Of a stretch of 38,597 bases of DNA, positions 1-7,088 are shown one piece after another; position 1 is the stretch's first letter; the number at the start of each line of letters is the position of its first letter. The stretch is taken from the NCBI GenBank assembly GCA_900546745.1, contig URDT01000011.1:1-38597 (forward strand), given 5' to 3'. Made by a program: the position numbers and the translations under genes. Source of the DNA: an uncultured Mycoplasmatota bacterium. Lineage in GTDB: Bacteria > Bacillota_I > Bacilli_A > RF39 > UBA660. Under the pieces are notes generated by a model. That model ran no database searches, was not told the origin of the DNA, and saw only the letters and a program-made list of their open reading frames with translations.

Positions 1-1116
1 ATCTTTTGCTACTATAGGTATTATGATATTATTTGTTTTTGATACGGATGTTCCTAATGTTAAAGTTGGGGCTGTTGTATCTATTTTGCTTAATGTTGCT
101 GTGGATGCTCCACTATAGTTTACACTATCTGATGTATAAGCATAAATTGTATCATTTTTATCTACTGCTTGATTATACGTAATGTTGATATTTCCATCTA
201 TTTGATACCATGTGTTTGCTTTTAATGTTGTTATACTTGAAATATTCGTACATAAACTTGGCATTGTATCATTTCCACATGATTTTGTTATTGCAATATT
301 ACTAATTCCTTCTCTTGTAGTTTTTATATAATAGGATGGCTTTTCAATATTTGTTTTATCATAAGTTACCTTCGCTACTTGACTTTTTAAATATCCATTG
401 ATTGGGGATTTTGGATTATTTTCTAATATAATTGTAGGATTTGAAAATTCTAAAGTTTTTTGATTCAAAATCATTTTTGCAGTTAGTCCTTTTCCATTTT
501 CTACTTCTATTTTAACTTCATAATTATGATTTTGTTTCAATTTCTCAAATGTTACAGTTCCTACTTCTTTTAATGTTTTTGTTTCTCCATTTACTGTAAT
601 TCGATATTCTTTAATTCCACTTTCATCATCTCTTGCGTAGCCTTCTACCAAAGTTACTGTAATACTATTCGTTGTACTTTTTAATGTTACTTTTGTTTCA
701 TCCAGTATTGCTGGTGTTACATCAATATTCGCGCATCCTTTATCAACAATTAAATCATTTAATGTTCCATATGCACAATATGTTCCATCTGTAATATATT
801 CTACTAAAATTGCAGCATTCTCTTTCAGTGTTATAGACCCTCCAATAGGAACTTTTCCTTTAAAAGACAAAGTATCATTTCCATTGATACAAACTGTTCC
901 ATTACAGGTAAAGCGTTTCTCACCAGCGATATCTTGCATATTTTTTGTGTAATAAATATTTGTTGTTTCAATAAGTCCATAAACGCTATCTACAAAAGCG
1001 CCTTTTCTTGTAGATTCTATTACTCCCAATACTACTGGTGTTGTAATTAAGGCAATAATAGCTAATACTACAATTACCCCCAATAACTCCACCAACGTAA
1101 ATCCTTTTCTTTTCAT
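1..1116 (-). CDS. Large pilin-type surface protein, 5' part only (runs off left edge)
   Basis: The reading frame is open for 372 codons from ATG at 1116 to the window edge, so the C-terminus is missing. The N-terminus KRKGFTLVELLGVIVVLAII is a prepilin signal: cleavage is expected after Gly5, with Phe+1 and Glu+5, followed by a hydrophobic helix. After it come a globular region with Cys pairs (about 70-130), an Fn3/Ig-like region (about 138-222) and one copy of a module of about 118 residues (about 229-346) that occurs twice in the neighbour at 2304-4532. A second Ig-like domain starts at the edge. The start is supported by AGGGGATG upstream and by the promoter at 1164-1192. Prepilin signals imply processing by a PilD-type peptidase and exposure on or through the cell surface; an adhesin role is inference. 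No assembly genes are in the window. Confidence 0.85.
   Translation of the reverse strand, partial: MKRKGFTLVELLGVIVVLAIIALITTPVVLGVIESTRKGAFVDSVYGLIETTNIYYTKNMQDIAGEKRFTCNGTVCINGNDTLSFKGKVPIGGSITLKENAAILVEYITDGTYCAYGTLNDLIVDKGCANIDVTPAILDETKVTLKSTTNSITVTLVEGYARDDESGIKEYRITVNGETKTLKEVGTVTFEKLKQNHNYEVKIEVENGKGLTAKMILNQKTLEFSNPTIILENNPKSPINGYLKSQVAKVTYDKTNIEKPSYYIKTTREGISNIAITKSCGNDTMPSLCTNISSITTLKANTWYQIDGNINITYNQAVDKNDTIYAYTSDSVNYSGASTATLSKIDTTAPTLTLGTSVSKTNNIIIPIVAKD
79..432 (-). repeat. Surface-protein module, copy A
   Basis: Residues about 229-346 of the partial pilin-type protein. Shared landmarks with the two copies in the neighbouring gene are NGYLKSQ, KTTREGISN, a SCGN..C pair, NTWYQ and DTIYAYTSD. 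It is a protein-level tandem repeat, clearly diverged at DNA level. Confidence 0.7.
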
Positions 1117-1163
1117 ATATACATCCCCTACTATTAGTATTACTTTTTTTCTACTGTGAATAC

Positions 1164-1192
1164 ATCATACCATAAATTAAATCCTTTGTAAA
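1164..1192 (-). promoter_or_regulatory. Sigma-A-type promoter of the partial pilin-type gene
   Basis: On the minus strand, -35 TTTACA (1192-1187), a 17-base spacer, and -10 TATGAT (1169-1164) preceded by TGG, an extended -10. The neighbour's promoter at 4561-4589 has the same -35 and spacing. Confidence 0.6.
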
Positions 1193-1216
1193 CTAACGGT
1201 ATACACGATTTTCTAA

Positions 1217-1248
1217 TAAAAAAAAGATAAATACGAAACGTATTTATC
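1217..1248 (-). terminator. Intrinsic terminator after the split pilin-type gene
   Basis: Minus strand: stem GATAAATACG / CGTATTTATC with loop TTT, followed by a T run. It starts just after the stop codon at 1252. Confidence 0.8.
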
Positions 1249-1251
1249 TTC

Positions 1252-2280
1252 CTACTTTGTCAAAGTAACCGTAACTTTATGTTTTGATCCACATTCATGA
1301 TGATATTTATCTTCTTGATGCCAAGCATTAATACATAACTTTGTTGTATTAGCTGGTATATTGGCAGTAATAGTATTTTTACCACCACTACCACTGTAGG
1401 ATGATGCTAAACCACTTGGTGCTCCACACTGTTTAATTTCTATATATGATTGATATCCATCATGTCCACCTTTTGCTATTTTTAAAGTTATTTTTGAATA
1501 TCCTTTAACATTAATTTGTCTATCATATAAATTACTATTAAGATTAATAGTATAAGGAGATTGTAATTTCCATTTAGCTGTCATGGTAAGAACTCCACCA
1601 TCTTTAGAAGTCAAATTTTTAACCTTTTGTCCAGAAGAATATTTTTTTCCATTAGAACCACTCCAGTAATCAAATTCGTAACGTCCGTTTTTTATTCCAC
1701 TGGCATCTCCAATTATACAATCTGAATCATACACACACGTTGTAAAATGTATACTTACGCCATCATAGTTAATCGTATAAGTATTAGCTTCTCCATTTGC
1801 TTTTATTGTAACATCTTTCGCTGGCATCGTAAATTTAGCCTTTTTATAATCACCACTCCACGATTTAAAATGATATCCTGTAGATAAAGTATATCCTAAA
1901 TTTACAGTTGCTCCATAATTATAAGTTCCTCCACCACTGACACTGGCTATTCCTGTTCCTTTATTTACCGTTACAGTATATTGGTTTACTTGCCATACAG
2001 CATACATAGTAATGGTTGCACCATTTGTAGTTGTTAAATTACTTACTGTTTGACCATTTGAATAACTTCCTCCGTTTGATCCTGACCATCTACTAAATGA
2101 ATGGCCTGTTCTTCCATATCCTAGTCCTGCTAAAGTACAATTTTGTCCATAGATACAGGTAGTTATTCCCATGCCTCCACTATCTGCTCCATTTCCATTA
2201 TAAACGATATAGTAAGTATTTCCTGACCAATTAGCATACATAGTAAAGGTTGCTCCGTTAGTAGTAGTTAAAAATGTCAA
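1252..2280 (-). CDS. C-terminal fragment of the frameshifted pilin-type surface protein
   Basis: This frame continues the protein of 2304-4532 after a frame change and lacks a convincing start: TTG at 2280 falls inside a repeat and has no ribosome-binding site. It encodes InlB/Listeria-Bacteroides-type repeats (pattern GY..F..WSG, then TMPA or LTTTNGA..TMYA.W) with Cys pairs such as TTCIYGQNC. The last part of about 100 residues is not repetitive and has several Cys and His (EIKQCG, CINAWHQE, HHECGSKH); it ends without a sorting motif. A terminator follows at once. In relatives this is presumably the distal half of one polypeptide of about 1,090 residues. Whether it is translated here is doubtful. 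Confidence 0.6.
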   Translation of the reverse strand: MTFLTTTNGATFTMYANWSGNTYYIVYNGNGADSGGMGITTCIYGQNCTLAGLGYGRTGHSFSRWSGSNGGSYSNGQTVSNLTTTNGATITMYAVWQVNQYTVTVNKGTGIASVSGGGTYNYGATVNLGYTLSTGYHFKSWSGDYKKAKFTMPAKDVTIKANGEANTYTINYDGVSIHFTTCVYDSDCIIGDASGIKNGRYEFDYWSGSNGKKYSSGQKVKNLTSKDGGVLTMTAKWKLQSPYTINLNSNLYDRQINVKGYSKITLKIAKGGHDGYQSYIEIKQCGAPSGLASSYSGSGGKNTITANIPANTTKLCINAWHQEDKYHHECGSKHKVTVTLTK

Positions 2281-2298
2281 AATTTGTCCGATAGAATA

Positions 2299-2325
2299 GT
2301 AGCCTATAATGTAAAATGGTAGCCT
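2299..2325 (-). repeat. Short direct repeat at the frameshift junction
   Basis: AGGCTAC on the minus strand occurs at 2325-2319 and again at 2305-2299, with 13 bases between. The first stop of the upstream frame (2306-2304) overlaps the second copy. Compared with intact repeats in the same protein, the W-S-G-S-N-G portion is missing here, by about 16 bases, which is not a multiple of three. Confidence 0.65.
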
Positions 2326-4532
2326 AATTTACTATAACCTAAATTTAATAGACTACAAGGTTGCCCATAAGTACAAGTAGTTGTTCCCATACTTCCACTA
2401 TTGGCTCCATTTCCATTATAAACGATGTAATATGTATTAGCAGCACCATTGGCAGTCATTGTTACATTTCCTGCTGGCATTGTAAAGGATCCAGTGTTAT
2501 AAGTTCCACTCCATGATGTAAAATGATAACCTGTAATTGGATTAGCCTCTAAATTAACAGAATCACCATAATAATACGTTCCTGCTCCACCTACACTATA
2601 AATTCCATTTCCTTTGCTTAAGGATATTGTATATTTTTTTCTTGTATAATAATAATTTACAACTGTAGACCCATCTTCAGATATATTAACAGTTTGGGTT
2701 GTTGGGCTTATAAATCCTATATAATTTTTCGTATTTGGTGTTTCTGAATATCCTAAACTTCCTCTTAGTACTTCTGTTTCTTTTAAAGAATATCCTGATC
2801 CAGATACATTCATCTGATAATGATTTACTCTATAATTTACGCTTTTTGTTATTTTAGATATTGTAGCTGTCGCTGTTCCAGATTTATTGGTTCCATCATA
2901 AGTATAAGCATAAATAGTATCTGTCTGATTTGAATAAGAATCATAAGTAACATTGATATTTCCACTTACTTTATACCAAGTATTTGCTTTTAGTGCGGTT
3001 GTATTTGTTATATTACTACAATTTGTTGGTGTAATTCCATTACCACAACTTTGATTCACTAATATATTGCTGATACCATCTCTTGTCGTTTTTACAAAAT
3101 ATTCGGGATTACTAACATTCGCTATATTGTATACAACTCTAGCTATTTGTTTTTTCAAATATCCTCTTTGTGATGTACTCGGAATATTTTCTAAATCAAT
3201 TCTTGGATTCGTAATATCTGAAGGTTTTGTACTTCCTATAATACAATTATTAATTCCTATTTTATTCATGGCACATATTTCATAATAATAAGTTGTATTT
3301 TTAGCCAAATTGTTAATCTGACAGGATGTGATTGTTCCTATACCAATTTTATCATATGTTCCATTTTTAGTACCATATTTGCAAGTTACAGTTCCAATTC
3401 CTGATTCATTATCTGTTAATTTATAATGAATCGTAGCATTATTTGTTTTTGTAACTATGGATTTTACTGTTATAGTTGGACCTGTTGTATCTATTTTACT
3501 AATTGTTCCTGTTGCTGCACTACTATAATTTACACCGTCAGAAGTATAAGCATAAATAGTACCAATATCATTGGAGACTTTATTATAAACAACATTAATA
3601 TTTCCTTTCACTTGATACCATGTATTTACCTCTAGTTTTGTGGTATTTGTTATATCACTACAAGTTGTCGGTTTTACTCCGTTACCACAACTTTTGGTAA
3701 CAGATAAATTACTAATACCTTCTCTTGTTGTCTTCACATAATAACTTAAATTATTAACTTTTGAATTACTATATACAATTTGAGCTGTCTGACTTTTTAA
3801 ATATCCATTTGAACTAACTTTTGGAGTATTTAAGAATGTAATTTGAGGATTTTTAAAATCTAATGTTGTTGCTTCTTTATGCAAAGTCGCAACCAGTTCT
3901 TTTCCGTTTTCTACTTTTATTTCAATAGGGTATGTTGTATTTTTTTTCAAATTTTTAAATGTGACAGAACCTATATCTGTTAATTGTTTGGTTTCTTTAT
4001 TTAATGTAATTTGATATTTCTTTATTCCACTTTCTGGATCTCTTGCGAAATCTTCTAAAATAGAAACTTTAATGCTATTTGTAGTACTTGATATATATAA
4101 TTTTGTTTCATCTAAAACGGCTTCGGTTGCATCTAAATCAGAACAATCTTTGGCTATGGTTAAATCATCTTCTGTACCATAAGCACAATACTTTCCATCA
4201 CTGATAAATTCTAATCTAACTTGTTTATTCCCAGAGATTATAATAGATCCTTTTACAGGAATTTTCCCTTTAATATCTAAATTATTTTCCTTATCTGTAC
4301 AAACTTTTCCATTACATTCAAAAATAATTGTTTTATTTTTTTGGATTGTATTAATATTATTCATTAAATAAATATCTGCTGATTCAATAATTTTATAAGC
4401 ACTATTTTCAAAAGTTTGTCTTCTTGATTTCTCCACAATTCCTAAAGTTGTTGGTGTTGCAATTAATGCTATAATCGCTATTACTACTATTACGGCTAAT
4501 AATTCTACTAATGTAAATCCTCTTTTTTTCAT
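2304..4532 (-). CDS. Large pilin-type surface protein, N-terminal 742 residues, frameshifted
   Basis: Prepilin signal KKRGFTLVELLAVIVVIAII with a Gly4/Phe5 cleavage site and Glu+5, then: globular Cys-containing region (about 40-135); Fn3-like domain (141-225); first 118-residue module (231-348); second Fn3/Ig-like domain (350-440); second module (445-561); MucBP-like segment (566-630, ending VNYYYTR); and InlB-type repeats (634-742). The frame stops in mid-repeat after GYHF, and the expected continuation is in another frame at 1252-2280, so this is one gene broken by an indel. It is paralogous along its length to the partial gene at 1-1116, indicating tandem duplication. GAGGTTAG precedes the ATG and a sigma-A-type promoter lies at 4561-4589. 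If made, the truncated product would keep its pilin N-terminus. Confidence 0.8.
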   Translation of the reverse strand: MKKRGFTLVELLAVIVVIAIIALIATPTTLGIVEKSRRQTFENSAYKIIESADIYLMNNINTIQKNKTIIFECNGKVCTDKENNLDIKGKIPVKGSIIISGNKQVRLEFISDGKYCAYGTEDDLTIAKDCSDLDATEAVLDETKLYISSTTNSIKVSILEDFARDPESGIKKYQITLNKETKQLTDIGSVTFKNLKKNTTYPIEIKVENGKELVATLHKEATTLDFKNPQITFLNTPKVSSNGYLKSQTAQIVYSNSKVNNLSYYVKTTREGISNLSVTKSCGNGVKPTTCSDITNTTKLEVNTWYQVKGNINVVYNKVSNDIGTIYAYTSDGVNYSSAATGTISKIDTTGPTITVKSIVTKTNNATIHYKLTDNESGIGTVTCKYGTKNGTYDKIGIGTITSCQINNLAKNTTYYYEICAMNKIGINNCIIGSTKPSDITNPRIDLENIPSTSQRGYLKKQIARVVYNIANVSNPEYFVKTTRDGISNILVNQSCGNGITPTNCSNITNTTALKANTWYKVSGNINVTYDSYSNQTDTIYAYTYDGTNKSGTATATISKITKSVNYRVNHYQMNVSGSGYSLKETEVLRGSLGYSETPNTKNYIGFISPTTQTVNISEDGSTVVNYYYTRKKYTISLSKGNGIYSVGGAGTYYYGDSVNLEANPITGYHFTSWSGTYNTGSFTMPAGNVTMTANGAANTYYIVYNGNGANSGSMGTTTCTYGQPCSLLNLGYSKLGYHFTL
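2850..3200 (-). repeat. Surface-protein module, copy C
   Basis: Residues about 445-561 of the 742-residue protein. It has the same landmarks as copies A and B (RGYLKKQ, KTTRDGISN, SCGN..C, NTWYK, DTIYAYTYD). Confidence 0.7.
3489..3842 (-). repeat. Surface-protein module, copy B
   Basis: Residues about 231-348 of the 742-residue protein (NGYLKSQ, KTTREGISN, SCGN..C, NTWYQ, GTIYAYTSD). It is closest in layout to copy A in the neighbouring gene. Confidence 0.7.
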
Positions 4533-4560
4533 ATATATCTAACCTCGTCTACTATAGATA

Positions 4561-4589
4561 ATAGTATCATAGTTTAAAATTGTTGTAAA
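4561..4589 (-). promoter_or_regulatory. Sigma-A-type promoter of the 742-residue pilin-type gene
   Basis: Minus strand: -35 TTTACA (4589-4584), 17-base spacer, -10 TACTAT (4566-4561), about 30 bases before the ATG. The leader is short, with no copy of the structured element at 6961 or 21746. Confidence 0.55.
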
Positions 4590-4639
4590 TGAATAAACAT
4601 TTAAAAACATAATATTAAATTGATTTAAATAACAAAAGA

Positions 4640-4666
4640 AAAAAATAACAAAAGAAATTTTGTTAT
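4640..4666 (-). terminator. Intrinsic terminator after the metalloprotease-like gene
   Basis: Minus strand: stem ATAACAAAA / TTTTGTTAT with loop TTTC, followed by T-rich sequence. It separates the 4715-7058 unit from the pilin-type gene. Confidence 0.6.
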
Positions 4667-4714
4667 CTATCACTATAAAAAAGAGAAAAAATATTTATTC
4701 AAATTATTACATTG

Positions 4715-5671
4715 TTAAAATCTAATGATAGCAAGATAGGTTAATAGAAATATTGCTATTTCCACTATTGCAACTATAAAAGATAATGTTATTACTTGTA
4801 CAAATCCATTTTTCTTTAAACATTTATTATAATTATTATTCGACTGTTCAGGTACTTTTTGATATTTTAATTCTACAATAGAACTTTTTAAAGTTCGTAG
4901 TTCTTGTATTTCTCTCTGATTAATTGTCACATTGGGAATATTATTTTGAAAGAAATTATCCATAATATTTTTTCCATCATTATATCTTCCATTGTTAAAT
5001 GATGTTAATCCTTGGATAAAATATTGGTATCCGTCATTACGAAAAATCTCAAAACAAGATTTAAATTTTTCTTCGTCAGAATGAAAAGCACTACTAATTA
5101 ATTTATCTTGTCCTATTATATTTGTTAATCGAAAAATACTTAAAGTTTGAGAAATATAAGCTGAATTTTTCTTTCCATCAATAGTCGTAGAAATATAATT
5201 AACAATTGGTTCCATAAATATTTCTGTACCATTGACAACATCTACTTTACCATTTAATTGTTGTTCCATTGTACAAAAAACTTGTGTTTCAGTTTCGTAT
5301 ATATCATTATTTTTTATTGTATATGCACAATGCGTTAACTCATGAAAAAATATACTTTTAAAATCATCAAATAATTGTGAATTATTTAAACTTGATTTAG
5401 AAAAATACATATGAATTGAGTTATCATTAAAACCCACATATTGGCCAACCATATTTTTAAATCCATATTCATTTGGTCTTTCTGATGGATCATGCCAAAT
5501 AATTTGATTTAAATTTATATTTAATCTTGAAATCAAATCTTCAAAAGAAACAATATTACCATATAATTCTGTATGTTTTGTTATAAAATTACCAATAAGA
5601 CTTCTTATTAATTCATCTTCTATTCCTTTACTATCTAAAAATTCATTTATTCTTTCAAGTATTTCTTGCAT
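4715..5671 (-). CDS. Membrane-anchored putative zinc metallopeptidase (HExxH), unknown family
   Basis: 318 residues. An HELTH motif lies at 110-114 (His110, Glu111, His114) and a candidate third ligand is Glu126 or Glu128 in YETETQ; that is the zincin pattern, with the family not recognised. The C-terminus has one hydrophobic segment (about 291-316) after a polar Asn-rich stretch, so it is a tail-anchored protein whose catalytic domain would face the cytoplasm if it is a simple tail anchor. There is no signal peptide. GGTGA precedes the ATG. It lies 33 bases after the zinc-ribbon gene and shares its leader RNA and promoter, so the two are probably co-expressed. Substrate unknown. Confidence 0.7.
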   Translation of the reverse strand: MQEILERINEFLDSKGIEDELIRSLIGNFITKHTELYGNIVSFEDLISRLNINLNQIIWHDPSERPNEYGFKNMVGQYVGFNDNSIHMYFSKSSLNNSQLFDDFKSIFFHELTHCAYTIKNNDIYETETQVFCTMEQQLNGKVDVVNGTEIFMEPIVNYISTTIDGKKNSAYISQTLSIFRLTNIIGQDKLISSAFHSDEEKFKSCFEIFRNDGYQYFIQGLTSFNNGRYNDGKNIMDNFFQNNIPNVTINQREIQELRTLKSSIVELKYQKVPEQSNNNYNKCLKKNGFVQVITLSFIVAIVEIAIFLLTYLAIIRF

Positions 5672-5704
5672 TTAAGTTTCACCATAAATTATATATTTTT
5701 TCTA

Positions 5705-6898
5705 TTATTTGTTTAATGAATTATTTTTATAATAAAATTTTACATCATTAATATTATCAAAAATTTTTGGTATAAATGTTTTAAAGATTGGTCCCAATAT
5801 CTCTATAAATACTTTTTCTTCAAAAGTCAATTCAAGACATAACGGAAGGCTAACATCTGTAATATGTTCAATTATAGACAAAACATTAATTACTAATACA
5901 GCTCTAAATAAGTGAACATTGTCTATTGATAACTTTTCACAAGGTAATCCCGTATCACTTGTACCAAAATTTCTATCATAAATAGATGCATTACCAAAAT
6001 AATCAATTAGTAACTTTACTATTTCATCATTACAAGTTAAATTATCACTATCTAAAAGTTGTGATAAGCTTGTTCCAAATACCGTTGCTTTTTCTTTTGC
6101 TTTATATAATTCTATAACAGCTTCTTTTTCTGTTTCTGCAAAAAAATCTTTCAAATCTACTCTTTTACTTTTTAATAAATTCCAATCTTCAAAAATATTA
6201 TTATATGACATTCTCAATTTATTTATTACTTCATTATCATCATTATGAAGCTTATTAATAATTTGTTTACCATTATTATAAATAGTATTTACATGTTCCA
6301 AAATTTCTTCTTTTTCATAGTCAGCATGAATATCATGATAATTAGGATTTAATCTTTTTAATTCAGCACCACAATTTGGACATTTTAAATAAGCTATCTT
6401 TTCAGTATTTGGTATTTTAGACCAATCAAAGTTAAAACTATGTCCACAGAAGCAATCAATTTTTGATTTATCTTTTTCAATATTTTTTCCCATATTTGTA
6501 TTCATAATATTCATTTTTCCTATATTTTTCATTATAATTTCTATAACATCTTTTAAGGTATTATCAGAAATATTACTAACGCTTATAAACTCTATTAATT
6601 CATTATCTTTAAAATTATTACCAAATTCTATTATATTTCTTTTCATTTCATCTTGATCTGCTAATAATAAATTTAAATCATTTATTTTTAACTCTTTTTT
6701 ATTATAAAAATTATTTAAAATAACGGCTTTAAATATATTACTTGTTTCTTGATTCCAAAAAGGATCATTTTGCGTATCATTTTTAAAAAGAAACTTAATC
6801 ATTCTGTCTAACACCTTTAATGTTTCACTTAAATCTCCATTTTCATAGTTCAAATATGCTACTTTTAAATCTTGTTCAAAACTAGTTAATTCATTCAT
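5705..6898 (-). CDS. Unknown protein with a four-cysteine zinc-ribbon-like segment
   Basis: 397 residues from the ATG at 6898 (AAAGGTG lies 11 bases upstream); ATG at 6919 is possible, but it has no ribosome-binding site. It appears soluble and acidic/Asn-Lys rich: a helical N-terminal part (about 1-130), a ribbon with Cys149 and Cys151 (CFCGHSF) and Cys173/Cys176 (CPNC), then a long helical C-terminal part. No family recognised. It is the first gene behind the structured leader at 6961-7046 and is followed by the HExxH protein. The frame extends upstream into the leader, but that extension is GGGKQPSF encoded by the G-run terminator hairpin and is not credible protein. Confidence 0.65.
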   Translation of the reverse strand: MNELTSFEQDLKVAYLNYENGDLSETLKVLDRMIKFLFKNDTQNDPFWNQETSNIFKAVILNNFYNKKELKINDLNLLLADQDEMKRNIIEFGNNFKDNELIEFISVSNISDNTLKDVIEIIMKNIGKMNIMNTNMGKNIEKDKSKIDCFCGHSFNFDWSKIPNTEKIAYLKCPNCGAELKRLNPNYHDIHADYEKEEILEHVNTIYNNGKQIINKLHNDDNEVINKLRMSYNNIFEDWNLLKSKRVDLKDFFAETEKEAVIELYKAKEKATVFGTSLSQLLDSDNLTCNDEIVKLLIDYFGNASIYDRNFGTSDTGLPCEKLSIDNVHLFRAVLVINVLSIIEHITDVSLPLCLELTFEEKVFIEILGPIFKTFIPKIFDNINDVKFYYKNNSLNK

Positions 6899-6960
6899 TT
6901 TATTCTCAGCACCTTTCATATTTCTACTTTTAACTAACTTTTCTTTTTTATCATTTATAC

Positions 6961-7046
6961 AAAAAGAGGGTTGTTTACCCCCCCCGTTTGCTTTAGACAA
7001 ACAGGAAATTTGCCTCTTACAAACTATTTTATGATTTACTTTTAAC
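6961..7046 (-). promoter_or_regulatory. Structured leader RNA with terminator, copy 1 (possible riboswitch-like attenuator)
   Basis: Minus strand, from the predicted start near 7046. There is a conserved 5' block of about 25 bases (7019-7044), one mismatch from copy 2. Then come AGGCAAA (7015-7009), GTTTGTCT (7002-6995) and GCAAACG (6991-6985). The second segment can pair either with the first or with the third. The element ends in eight G (6985-6978), loop, CCCTC and five T, an intrinsic terminator. The zinc-ribbon gene begins about 63 bases later. The arrangement is that of a transcriptional switch; ligand or factor unknown. I do not recognise it as c-di-GMP-I/II or preQ1. Confidence 0.6.
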
Positions 7047-7052
7047 AGTTAT

Positions 7053-7081
7053 ATTATAACTCTTCATTCTATTTTTTTCAA
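7053..7081 (-). promoter_or_regulatory. Sigma-A promoter of leader copy 1
   Basis: Minus strand: -35 TTGAAA (7081-7076), 17-base spacer, -10 TATAAT (7058-7053). The conserved RNA block begins about 9 bases after the -10, the same distance as at copy 2. Confidence 0.7.
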
Positions 7082-7088
7082 TATTTTT

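Noticed and set aside
2299..2325. Programmed frameshift joining the two halves of the adhesin
   Set aside because: No slippery heptamer with a downstream structure is evident, and about 16 bases of coding sequence are missing at the site, which fits a deletion better.
79..3842. Repeats as a CRISPR array or mobile element
   Set aside because: The repeats are about 350 bases, diverged at DNA level and in frame; they are protein modules. No cas gene, transposase or terminal inverted repeats are present.
6899..7000. N-terminal extension of the zinc-ribbon protein reading ANGGGKQPSF
   Set aside because: The same GGGKxPSF arises ahead of the pilin-like gene at 21721-21810 because both frames read through the conserved leader and its terminator. 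No ribosome-binding site precedes either extension; the similarity is an RNA signal, not a protein one.
6961..7046. Leader as c-di-GMP-I/II or preQ1 riboswitch
   Set aside because: c-di-GMP control of pilins would be attractive, but the element is too short and lacks the core sequences I know for those classes. Left as unassigned.
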